NCBI GenBank assembly: GCA_026075535.2
Contig: AP026539.1
Span: 8,618,001 to 8,682,000, forward strand
DNA length: 64,000 nucleotides
DNA from: Tricholoma matsutake
Taxonomy: Eukaryota > Basidiomycota > Agaricomycetes > Agaricales > Tricholomataceae
Direction of reading: 5' to 3'
Below the pieces are notes generated by a model, which worked only from the letters and a program-made list of their open reading frames with translations, was not told the origin of the DNA and made no database searches. A program made the translations under genes and the position numbers. Of this stretch, positions 55,207 through 64,000 are shown in pieces; within the stretch, counting starts at the first letter, position 1, and every line of letters begins with the position of its first letter.

Positions 55207-56878
55207 TCACTTACAATTCTCTTCAGGTTCCCACGAATTATTTTCATCGGTATAGTTTTTCCACTTTATTAAGAACTCCAATTTGTTCCGTTGAAGACGT
55301 GAGTCTAGAATTTCTTCAACTATGTATTCTGGAGCACCTTCTACTATTATCAGAGGTTGCAGAGTAGTTTGTTGGCCAGGAATAGTGGGCAGGCAGTAAG
55401 GGCATAGGTGGGATACATTAATCTCAGGATCAATCTTGAATGATCGGGGTAGTTTTAGCATTACCGCATTAGGCAAGATCACTTTAGAGATCGCATATGG
55501 GCCAACTTGTTTCTCTGTAAGTTTCTTCGAAGGTCATGGAATATTCAGGTCCTTGGTACTTAGCCATACCAAGTCACCAACTTTGTACTCTTGAGCGTGT
55601 GCTCAAGTATGATCCACGTGTCGCATCATGTCATCACATGCTTTCTTCAATGCCGCCTCTGCTTCCTCTTGTACCTTTTGCATCTTAGATACAAAGTCTT
55701 CTACTGACTGTACTTTGACTTCCCTTCTGGGTTCTACTCCCATGCGAGGATGATATCCATAATTTGCGAAAAAGGGTGACATACGAGTAGCTGAATGGAA
55801 TTTGTTATTGTGGGAAAATTTGGCAATTGCCAACCATGCGGGCCAGTCGGTTGACAAACATATGTAGGTACTGCTCCAACTCCTGATTCATTCTCTCTGT
55901 CTGCCCATCAGTCTGCGGGTGATATGCCATAGATAATTTAGTTTGAATTCCCAATATGTTGTTTAGTTCTCGCATAAATGTGGAAGCAAATTGTGGTCCG
56001 CGATTGGAGATAACAGTATCGGGTAACCCATGTAACCGCCATACCTGATTTAGATAGAGGCATGCCAAGCCCAATGATGAGGTTTCTGTAGTAGTAGGAA
56101 TAATATGGACCTCCTTTGTAAAGCGGTCACATACTACGAATATTGCATCGTACCCTTGAGCCTCAGGTTATCCAGTAATAAAATCCACAGATATATCTCA
56201 CCATGATGCTTTAGGTATAGGGTTTGGCATTAATTTTCCTGCAGGTTTCTCTGGAAATTTCTTCCCCCTCATGCATGTATCACATCCATCCACATACCCC
56301 AACACATACTTCGAAATTCTGGGCCACCAATAATTTCTCATTACTAATTCCAATGTCTTCCATCTTCCTGGGTGTCCGGCAATTGGTGTATTGTGATGTA
56401 ACCAGACGATCTCCCTTCGCAAATCCTGATCCTTCAGTACATACACTTTTCCTCGAAACAACACCAACCCTTGTTCCTCAGCCCATTCATCTCCTTTGAT
56501 ATTACCTTTCTTCTCTCCCTTCAGAGCTTTCACGGCTTCCACTACTTCATCATCCATTTCCAAACATTGTCTAATTTTAGACAACATTTCCATTTCCGAG
56601 CTATCTATTAATAGATGCCCTTGATGCATAGCGCAAATGCAAAAGTATTTAGGTTTGAGTAAGGTACCATTTTTATTGTCCTCCTCCACCCCCCTTTTAT
56701 GATCAATACGTCTGGATAATGCATCTGCTTTCCTCATTAAGCTTCCTGCTTTGTGGACCAAGTGAAAGTTGAAACGCAATAGGAATAGTGCCCAATGCGC
56801 TTGCCTGCAATTAAGCTTTCTAGTGGACATAAAGTATTGCAGATTTTGATGATCCATCCAGATCTCAATCTGATGCAT
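55207..56878 (-). pseudogene. Integrase and chromodomain of the 54642-63622 element (with RNase H end)
   Basis: The 56878-56198 frame (226 aa) holds the RNase H tail (WMDHQNLQYFMSTRKLNCRQ) and the integrase zinc finger (LHHNTPIAGHPGRWKTLEL...GCDTCMRGK). The core 56074-55805 has SNRGPQF and [19 protein letters not shown]; its Arg is AGA (55892-55894), not CGA, and is intact where other copies have TGA or CAA. A frameshift near 55857 leads to NNKFHSATRMSPFFANYGYH. The chromodomain (EYIVEEILDSRLQRNKLEFL, WKNYTDENNSWEPEEN) ends at 55207. A TGA near 56197 breaks the first two parts. Confidence 0.92.
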
Positions 56879-58346
56879 ACATCCCTCCAGATCTCAATCT
56901 GATGCATACATCCCTCCAAATAATGCCTCCACGCCTCCAATGCTCGTATTATCCCCAACATCTCTTTGTCATGCACATCATAATTCCTCTCCACATCATT
57001 CAACCCTTTTGACAAGTATGCACAAGGATGCCATTTGTCATCTTCGCACAGCATTGATAATACTGCTCCAGTAGCAAAATTGGATGCATCAGATTCCACT
57101 CGCAAAGGGTGTGTGAAATCTACTGGGGCTAATAGTGGTCCCTCCACAAACGTCCTCTTCAACTCCTCAAACACTGTCTGCTGCTGCTCTCCCCACCTCC
57201 ATACTACTCCCTTTCACATAAGGTTATGTAAGGGTGCAGCAATTTTAGAAAAATTGTGCACAAAGCAACAATAATCATTTGCGAGTCCCAAGAAGGCTTG
57301 AACCTCCTTGACATGGGTGGGCGCAGGCCAATCTGTGATCACCTGTACCTTGATCGGATCCATTTTGATCCCGCCAGGGCCAATCAATAATCCTAGGAAC
57401 TCGATCTCACTTGCCCCAAACACACACTTCTCTGGTTTCAAAAATAGATTGTTCTCCACCAACCTCTGTAACACCTCCTGCACTATCACCTCATGATTCT
57501 CTTCATCCTCCGTGAATATCAGAATGTCGTCAATAAATATTATTACCACACCTTTGTCTATTACATCCTTGAAAATGTCATTCATCATATTTTGAAAGGT
57601 TGGGGGACTATTAGTCATCCCAAAAAACATGACAAGCGGCTCGAAGGATCCTCGATGCGTGGCAAATGCAGCCTTCCACTCATCTCCTTTCTTTATTTGT
57701 ACATTGTTGTATCCCCATCGTAAATGCAATTTTGTAAAGACCTTGGCTTTTCCCACCTTGTCAATTATTTCTGAGATCAACGGCAGGAGGTACACATTCT
57801 TCACTGTCCACTCATTCAAATACCTATAATCTGTACACATTCTCTTCCTTTGGTCTTTCTTTGGCACGAAGAATATTGGTGATGTCTGCGGTGATTTCGA
57901 AGGTCATATGTATCCTTTGCACAATTGCTCCTTCAGGAACGCATCCACTTCTTCTTGTTCCATCAGAGATAACAGATATACCTTCGACTTCTTTGGCACA
58001 AACCCTGGCTTCATCTCAATCACATGATCCCATGGCTTCCGCACTGGCATTCGCTCAGACTCCTTCTGGAACACTGACAGATGTTCATGATACACTTTTG
58101 GCACCCATTCCTCCACTGGCTTCTCCACCTTCATGATATTCTTGTCCCATGACTGTCCTCCACAAATTGTTCTAAAGGTTTGCTTCTGCTCTTCTTTCTC
58201 GATCATGATTGGAACTTCCCCATTTGGCATTTCCTCATCCTCCACTTCCTCCATCTTAACAGAATACTTTCTCAGATGTTCTTTCTCTTTCTTTTTCCTT
58301 TTTTCCTTCTTCATCTTCCTCCCATACACATTACATTCCTTAGGAC
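56737..58346 (-). pseudogene. Reverse transcriptase and RNase H of the 54642-63622 element
   Basis: From the nested insertion (58346) leftward: basic linker (KEKRKKKEKEHLRKY), RT start (VRKPWDHVIEMKPGFVPKKS), stop TGA after KGYI, then 57867-57214 with DYRYLNEWTVKNVYLLPLIS, FGMTNSPPTFQNMMNDIF, catalytic FIDD, and the RT thumb. A stop after LHNLM is followed by RNase H 57174-56737 (VESDASNFATGAVLSM, HDKEMLGIIRALEAWRHYLE). A 29-bp tandem duplication (56858-56915) shifts the RNase H frame. Otherwise long open stretches remain. Confidence 0.92.
56858..56915. repeat. 29-bp tandem duplication in RNase H
   Basis: Two perfect copies of a 29-mer starting CCAGATCTCAATC (56858-56886 and 56887-56915). 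Because 29 is not a multiple of three it shifts the RNase H frame after GCMHQIEIW. Confidence 0.95.
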
Positions 58347-58351
58347 AATGA

Positions 58352-58489
58352 TGGAGACATGCCGAGCATCTCCCTCGCTGAAGGTGTGGAATGCGATGGT
58401 ATAGCAACCTTTTCTACTAACATGTGACTAGCTACAGGTATATCTACTAGATCACGTGACCACCTGGAGTGGTGCCTCACACCACTCCA
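58352..58489 (-). repeat. 3' LTR of Gag-only copy C
   Basis: 138 bp. In element orientation its first 25 bases (58489-58465) fold on themselves with arms TGGAGTGGTG and CACCACTCCA. GATCACGTGACC at 58450-58461 contains the E-box CACGTG. Confidence 0.92.
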
Positions 58490-58689
58490 TCCACCCATGT
58501 CCCAAATGGCGACGTCCTCATCGCCCAGCAGAAAAACAACCAGAAAAAAAACTATGTGAACATAATAAAAAATGAGAATCTAAAAATTTTGTAGCCAGAA
58601 AATTCTATGGTTGAGATAAAGAATGAAATAGGATGAAACTCAACAGGGGGGTGCCCATCCCAATGCTCAAAGGGCCTTACTCAAGTCAG

Positions 58690-60703
58690 CAAGCCGGGGG
58701 TCTTGATCCCAGTCAAGCTTCGGAACAGGAGTGGTGAGTACAGGTGCTACTCCAACAGGAATAGTAATGATGGGTCTTCCTGGTCCTATACCGGTGGGAT
58801 GTTGTTGAGTAATAAAAGGTTGAGGTGGAACCAGAGAAGGCAGAGCTAAACTAGAAAAATTTTGAGATGGAAAATAGTGCAGGGGAGGTCGTCGTCGTCG
58901 AGTCCATCATCGTAGGGTCCCAAATGGCTGTGTACGGCCTGTCCTCAGAGCTGAGAAATCTCGCAGTTGGGTTCTTGGGGCAGTAGGTAACGACGCGGCA
59001 TCTTTGGCCCAGTCAAAACGTACAGGAGGTGGCGAAATGGCTCGTTTATGGTTGAGCAGAGGTGAGCAGGGGTGTGCAGGGGGAAATAGGGGTGGAGGCA
59101 GCGAACGGGGGGCAGCAACAGGTGTCGACAGTGTTGTTAGTGACATGGCAGGGGTGTAGGATGTGGGTGACAGTGAGACAGCTTGTTTTGGGGGGTTTGG
59201 GGGCAAGCAGGGTCATTCAAATGTGTTTTGCAGGTGTTCTGGCAGGCCAGGTAGTGTATCTCGTTGTTTTACAGCTGCCATTTGTGGTCCCAGGTGGGAC
59301 ATAGCCAGGGGTTCAACCGTCATCGACAGACATGTCGATGATGACATGGCAGTCATTTTGGATCGTTCAAGATGTGGAACAGGCAGGGGCACGGACTGGG
59401 GGGAACAGAGAGGTCTCGGAGGTAGTACAGGTTGTTGTTGGGGATCACTGGGCTGGCAGGGTCGTTCCATCGAGCAAACATTGCGTTTTGGCGAGCACAG
59501 CTGCTCATCATCACATAACTCCGGCTGCTGGGCTGTAGACGGGCTCTGTGTGTCATTTAGGGCTTTGTGAGTGGTCTCTGGGGTGGTAGCCATCGTTTTG
59601 GTATGAGACGAGACCCTAATTGTCATCTTAGAGGTGGTTGCAACCAGAGTTGCCATCGACATCATCAGTGGCGTGACAGTGGAACGACGAGGCTTAGGGC
59701 TCAAGAGGAGGGGCTGGGGATCTTTCTGGGGGTCTATGAGTCGACTCAGCAGAGTGTGCCATCGTTTTTGAGGTGTTTTGGGCTGGTTTGAGGTTGTGGA
59801 GGGGGTTGTGGTGGCCGTTGTCGATGATGTTGACAGCGTTGACAACATTGATGGGGGCTGTGCAGGTGTCGTCGGCGGTGACGGTTTGGTGGTGGTCTCG
59901 TCAGTGAGGGGTGTCATTTGCGCAGCGGTGTCGGCAGTGGTGTTAGAGGTGGTTTGAGTGCTCAAAGTGGCAATGCGATTGGCCATCGTTTGGGTGCTCG
60001 AGTTCATCATTGTCAGCTCTGCTTGCATGGCAGCACACTGACAGTTGGGGGCTGGGTTGGTCTGCATGGCTGTTTCGACGGTTGCAGTGGCTGGGGTCGG
60101 TGCGTCCCGTGGTTTGGTGTTTGTCTGTGTTTCTTTCCATCGTTTGCGTTCGTCCTTTATTCCCCCTTGGTAGGCTTCATCTAGCCTTTCTTCTGCTTCT
60201 TCACCCCATTGTTTATAAGCTTCCCTGTAGCCAGTACGAAAACCTTGAATAAAGACACTGTCATTTAAATTCTGGAGTGTTGCTGGTGCTTGCTCGTCAT
60301 CAAGGCAGTCGAGAATGTCATTGATCAATTTTTTCAGAGCGTGGTGTGCTTGGCTAGAAGGTCGTTCCTCTGTAGTTATGGAAAATGTGTCGAGCATGGC
60401 TGTCTTCGCTCGGAGGGGATTTGTTGCCTGTGTTAAGTCTGCCATCTTCTTTGTCATACCCTCGTCATCTAGTTTTTCCACCCACTTTGCAACAAATAGC
60501 TCCCTCACAACTTCCCAATGTGTTGTCAACTCCTTTGGTAGTTTGAAGAACCAGGCTTCAGCTGGGGATCGGTATGTTAGCTTGTCATGAAATAGCTGTA
60601 TTTTTTCATGGTCATGGGCATGTAATATGACAATGTGGTCCATCTGTGTAAGCCACGAGAGTGCATCCTCGTTATGGCCTTGAAACTGGCTGAGCCATGT
60701 CAT
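58690..60703 (-). CDS. Gag-like protein of a non-autonomous LTR retrotransposon
   Basis: Open frame of 496 codons from ATG 60703 to 59213. The N-terminal 80 residues read as a retrotransposon Gag capsid start (WLSQFQGHNEDALSWLTQMD, KIQLFHDKLTYRSPAEAWFF, VVRELFVAKWVEKLDDEGM), then a helical region to about residue 200 (YKQWGEEAEERLDEAYQGG), then a Thr/Pro/Ser-rich half with KRWHTLLSRL. No zinc knuckle is seen. A further frame 59206-58690 continues with FDWAKDAASLPTAPRTQLRD, matching copies A and B, so one shift near 59210 may separate two parts of a longer protein. Inferred role: particle assembly, with Pol supplied by another element. Unusually open for this window. Confidence 0.75.
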
Positions 60704-60963
60704 TTCAAGAGATTCTGGAAATGACTGGGGACTGGTTCTGGTTCTGTAGACGAGGTTCTGGTTCTGTGGCTCTGTAGGCTAGGTTCTGGGTGCAGTGGCT
60801 GAGACTTGAGACTAAAAGTTGAAAGCAAAGCTAGATGCGAGTTATAACTTATGCGTTGTGATGTGGCATGCGAGACAAAAAAGCAAGAGTGAAAAAAAAG
60901 CTGAGGTGCAAAAACAAGGCTAAGCAGTTGTAGGTGCGTCAAATTGCGCTCTCATCACCAAGA

Positions 60964-61101
60964 TGGAGACGTGCCGAGCATCTCCCTCGCTGAAGGCATG
61001 GAATGCGATGGTATAGCAAGCTTTTCTACTAACATGTGACTAGCTACAGGTATATCTACTAGATCATGTGACCACCTGGAGTGGTGCCTCACACCACTCC
61101 A
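60964..61101 (-). repeat. 5' LTR of Gag-only copy C
   Basis: 138 bp. Same terminal hairpin (61077-61101) and GATCATGTGACC at 61062-61073, the E-box changed by one C-to-T. Confidence 0.92.
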
Positions 61102-61647
61102 ATGAGTCATTTGTACTTTCCCAGTTTTCCAATCAATTTCAGGATTATGCTTCCATAACCATGGACATCCTATTATTAGATTGGTTTTCCCAAGATCGCA
61201 CACTTCAAATATGGCTCGCTCCTGATGCTCCTGATACTTTAGTACCATAGTCACCTCCTCCTTGATAGTTCCTCCATGATTGACTGTTCCATCAATATTG
61301 TACACCATTATAGGTTGCGCCAGCTTGCATGTGTTAATACTGTTTCCAGTAATTAAGGATCAATTAATAAATAATCCTGTAGCACCACTATCAAACAATG
61401 CTTCCACATCAATAGCTGCATGCATGTCCACTGTCTTCAATCCCACAGTCAAGGTGATTTCGGGTTCTATTCGCACAGAGCAAATAAAGAATTTAGGGGT
61501 TTTCGGAAATAGTGCTCGGCAATTTTCTGGGTCACGTGATTTGTAACAGTTGTACTCCTCCTCAATTTCCTTTTCTGATTTACTCTGGGTTTCCTCAGAT
61601 ACTAATACATTGTAATGATTCTGGGTCACCAATGGGGAAACCTTCAC
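61102..61647 (-). pseudogene. Protease region of the 54642-63622 element
   Basis: The frame opens inside the end of Gag (no ATG at the overlap; the first usable codon is GTG 61647). It reads a linker (YNCYKSRDPENCRALFPKTP) and the aspartic protease active site FDSGATGLFIN, ending at a stop at 61360. A second frame from 61308 gives VYNIDGTVNHGGTI and the protease end (LIIGCPWLWKHNPEIDW). The nested LTR element cuts it just after QMTH. D-S-G is intact. Confidence 0.9.
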
Positions 61648-62732
61648 TGGGACTCTTCCACAAAATTCTTCTGCTTGCCTTCCTCCGGCTTCACTTCCTC
61701 GATTGTAGCTTCCCTAATCTTTCTTTTCTGCCTACAATTCCTAGAAATGTGTCCTAACTGAAAACATTTAAGTGGGGCTCGTCTCCCTGCTTGATCAACC
61801 TCCATTGCCTCTGCTGGTGCTGCTGACTCCATAACTATAGGTGTCACTGCCATGGCTGGTGGCTGTGCCCTCGGAGCTTGCGCCTGAGGTGCCTTTCCTT
61901 TCTCCGACTTTCCTCCTGATGACTTTCCAAATTTACTACTTCCGTACATCAACTTTGACTCTGCCTGTTCCTGCTGATATTGCCGGTCAAGGCGCATTGC
62001 CCAATTATACCACTCATCCAATTTCTCTGGCATAGAAGGTAGTCGGTAGATAGACTTGAATAAGGAGGGATTTAATCCTGCTTTCAAAAACTCTACCAAT
62101 GCGGCTTCTCCCATGTCCGTTTGCGAAGCTTCTGCTTTGAACTGCAAAATAAATTCATCCACCGTTAGGGAACCTTGGCGCATGGTCTTTAATTTAGCAT
62201 TGGCTGTCACCTTTGGATTAGGGTCTCCAAACTGTGCCTCCAATCTCTCCAGAAATTCCTTGAAGGTTGCAAATGGTTTATTTCCCGCAGCAATTTGATT
62301 AATAACCTCGTTTCTCCAGAACTGTGCTTTCCCCCCCTGAATGTATGAGAGAGCAAACATAATCCTAGACTCGGCTGTATGAAACTCAGGCTTCCTCCCA
62401 TGGATGTACAATACTATAGAGCTGATGAAGGATTTTGTATTCTCCATGGTACCATCAAAGATTTGCGGGGGTGCATACTTAGGTAAGTGTGCTTTTCCAT
62501 TTCCGGATTTCTCTGCTGTCTCATCCTCCTGCGATATCCACTCCACCATCTCCTCCATCTCATCATCTCTTTCTCCTATCGTCTCTGGCTGTACTTCCGC
62601 TTGTCTGGGCTGTGATGCTGCCAATACTGACACTAATTGCAACATTTGTGCTGTGAGTGCATCAATTTTTGCCTCTAGTGCTGGTATGGGAACAGGATTA
62701 GGACTGGGATTAGAAGTTGAAGGTTCGGACAT
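61644..62732 (-). CDS. Gag of the 54642-63622 element (362 aa, open)
   Basis: Start ATG 62732 (MSEPSTSNPSPNPVPIPALE), stop TGA at 61644. The N-terminus is Pro/Ser-rich, followed by a helical and acidic segment. Capsid: PPQIFDGTMENTKSFISSIV, RIMFALSYIQGGKAQFWRNE, FLERLEAQFGDPNPKVTANA, then a Lys/Ala-rich linker. The nucleocapsid motif reads CFQLGHISRNC, three residues shorter than the usual CX2CX4HX4C and lacking the second Cys, so zinc binding is doubtful. It overlaps the Pol frame by a few bases. Length is normal for a fungal Ty3 Gag. The only full-length Ty3 Gag frame in the window. Confidence 0.9.
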   Translation of the reverse strand: MSEPSTSNPSPNPVPIPALEAKIDALTAQMLQLVSVLAASQPRQAEVQPETIGERDDEMEEMVEWISQEDETAEKSGNGKAHLPKYAPPQIFDGTMENTKSFISSIVLYIHGRKPEFHTAESRIMFALSYIQGGKAQFWRNEVINQIAAGNKPFATFKEFLERLEAQFGDPNPKVTANAKLKTMRQGSLTVDEFILQFKAEASQTDMGEAALVEFLKAGLNPSLFKSIYRLPSMPEKLDEWYNWAMRLDRQYQQEQAESKLMYGSSKFGKSSGGKSEKGKAPQAQAPRAQPPAMAVTPIVMESAAPAEAMEVDQAGRRAPLKCFQLGHISRNCRQKRKIREATIEEVKPEEGKQKNFVEESQ

Positions 62733-63220
62733 AATTGTAGAATCTGTGATGAATCACTTCTTTGACAAATTCAAAAAAAATTTCTTCAAGACCTCTCCAA
62801 ATGTTTACAGGTCATGTGATAAGGTTTGTCGAGGTTCGTCAATCGTTTGTCATTCGTCAGGCGCCTATTTTGACACTTCGGATCAATAACCCTTCCAACA
62901 GTGCCTGATCTCAGAGATAACACTGAATTTGGCTTGTAACTAAAATAGTCATCCGAATAGAGTAATGTAAATTGTAACTAAACCAGATCTGATCAGTTGT
63001 CTGGTTGCAGCTGTCCTAATGATGAGCGCTGCCTCTCGATCACTGGCAGTTGCAATGTAAGGTGAGGCCTGGCATTGGCTTACAAAAGAAAAGGTAGATT
63101 ACATATATACAAGTACTTCTGGCTCATGCCGAAAGGGTGAGTAATTGGATGTGGCGCAGTGAAACAATGACGTATGCGCAAGTAAGAGAAGGTGCACTGA
63201 TATGGGAAGTTGTGTTCTTC
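62733..63220 (-). other. 5' leader of the 54642-63622 element
   Basis: About 490 bases between the 5' LTR and the Gag ATG, no supported gene. After the LTR (minus) the sequence begins GAAGAACACAACTTCCC; I see neither a tRNA-type TGG primer site nor the AGAAAACTCT self-priming motif of the other Ty3 families. Confidence 0.6.
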
Positions 63221-63622
63221 TGTTAGGGCAACACCCACTATCTGCCAGCTAAGACCATGTGGGTTCTCTCTACAAGAAGGGGGCAGGATCCGCACTCATG
63301 ATGGGGGAATTGATGGTTTTGATGTGAGGGGTTATTAATAGGTGAGTTTGTTGAGATAGGCCTTTCACACTGAAAACGTAGGTGGAATACCTAAGAGAAT
63401 ACAACTGGGGTCCCCTAGGCATATATTTAGGGTTTATATACTATGTTACACATATTGTACATTGTTGTTACCGACACACTCATACATGCACGTACATTTT
63501 GATGCATGCGAAATAAAATTCTCACACTATCAAAGTGTAGCATAATTTGGTGTCATGTAGCGTAATTCAACATAATAAAATAAAAATGAAATTTTATTAG
63601 GTAATGGGGTGGTTTCCTAACA
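63221..63622 (-). repeat. 5' LTR of the 54642-63622 element
   Basis: 402 bp, TGTTAGG...CCTAACA, flanked outside by AAAAG (63623-63627). Confidence 0.96.
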
Positions 63623-64000
63623 AAAAGTAAGTTATTTTTTATTCACTATCAACAGAGGTTATGCATGTGGGGATGGCAGCCACAAAAGACAAACCCATTT
63701 ATCAGCAGACACTGCATTAGGGTCATTCACAGTAGATGAAAGTGCCGCTTTCTGGAGGCGATTTCAAGAGTGATTTCAAATTAGGAGATGTACATAAAAT
63801 CAAAATTTGAAACGACTGAAAGTGCTTTTTCAACTTTGATCAGCATAAAAAAACAGCTTGCCCAGTGCAATCACCTCAAGCGCTCTTTGAATTTGGCTGC
63901 ATGTGGCTCAATCACAATGCTTATAATTGATGGTTATCTATTGGCTCTCTGATGTAACAACCACATGCCAACTAAGTCAGATCGCACCATGGCAGCAGAT
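63623..64000. other. Gene-free right edge
   Basis: A/T-rich, no supported gene or repeat. It continues the DNA left of 54642. Confidence 0.4.

Larger units (their letters stand above)
58352..61101 (-). mobile_element. Gag-only LTR retrotransposon, copy C, nested in the Ty3 element
   Basis: 138-bp LTRs at 58352-58489 and 60964-61101 differ at about five bases. Element ends are TGGAG and CTCCA. Flanks repeat ATGA, or AATGA if the shared terminal A is counted (58347-58351, 61101-61105). Removing the element joins the host frame exactly (QMTH to CPKEC). It encodes a 496-codon Gag-like protein and nothing resembling protease, RT or integrase. After the 5' LTR (minus) comes TCTTGGTGATGAG, whose TGG could pair with a tRNA CCA end. 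Confidence 0.93.
54642..63622 (-). mobile_element. Complete Ty3/gypsy element with a nested LTR element, TSD AAAAG
   Basis: LTRs 54642-55043 and 63221-63622 (402 bp each) have perfect TGTTAGG...CCTAACA ends. AAAAG flanks both sides (54637-54641, 63623-63627). The minus strand gives Gag, protease, RT, RNase H, integrase, chromodomain and a purine tract (AAAAGGGGGGTAA beside 55044). The LTRs differ at about 23 sites by eye, nearly all transitions. A 2.75-kb Gag-only LTR element sits in the protease-RT linker. A different family from the other Ty3 copies here. Confidence 0.97.

Overview
The window is repeat-dominated DNA from a basidiomycete fungus, most likely an Agaricomycete. The evidence is: Ty3/gypsy elements with a chromodomain after the integrase; a KDZ transposase gene with the Agaricomycete-type cysteine-rich N-terminus; a Gag / RT-RNase H-tyrosine recombinase element; fungal introns of 45-65 nt with CTAAC branch sites; and heavy CpG-to-TpG decay. 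I see no ordinary metabolic or housekeeping gene, no rRNA and no CRISPR array. Genus cannot be read from the sequence.

Layout. 1-1416: 3' end of a Ty3/gypsy element (+). 2056-8452: complete decayed Ty3/gypsy element (+, TSD CTTGG). 9075-10920: decayed integrase fragment split by a solo LTR (9742-10435, TSD GCCAT). 11-28 kb: four multi-exon, low-complexity-rich genes, namely a hypothetical gene (12.2-14.2 kb +), a second (14.7-17.2 kb -), a KDZ transposase (17.3-24.6 kb +) and a third hypothetical gene (26.2-28.0 kb +). The KDZ gene is split by a Gag-only LTR element (18086-21602), which is itself split by a solo LTR (20133-20558, TSD GGGTG). 24668-26186: non-autonomous hAT-like element (TSD TCACCAAC). 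29-30.8 kb: second Gag-only LTR copy (+). 30818-38937: hAT-like element (TSD CTATTGTT) containing a nearly complete Ty3/gypsy element (31671-37595 -, TSD CTCAC). 39.3-44.9 kb: Gag and RT-RNase H-tyrosine recombinase genes (+). 45.3-49.3 kb: decayed minus-strand coding DNA. 49.4-50.9 kb: probable third hAT-like element. 51.2-52.3 kb: gene-free, possibly an old LTR. 53.4-54.3 kb: hypothetical gene (+). 54642-63622: complete Ty3/gypsy element (-, TSD AAAAG) with a third Gag-only LTR copy (58352-61101) inserted in its protease region.

The Ty3 elements keep the usual order Gag-protease-RT-RNase H-integrase-chromodomain. Two families carry a 10-nt sequence just after the 5' LTR that is complementary to a site inside the LTR about 30 bp after a TATA box, which suggests self-primed reverse transcription. 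The Gag-only family would have to borrow Pol from elsewhere. Most Ty3 reading-frame breaks are CGA to TGA changes, that is decay at methylated CpG.

The least expected structure is a non-coding module: hairpin with GGCCCAAGAG/CTCTTGGGCC arms, then a 44-63 nt intron-like sequence with good splice and branch signals, then a second palindrome with GAGC/GCTC arms. It occurs five times in three hAT-like regions, three of them in tandem at a 362-bp period. No description of it is known to me.
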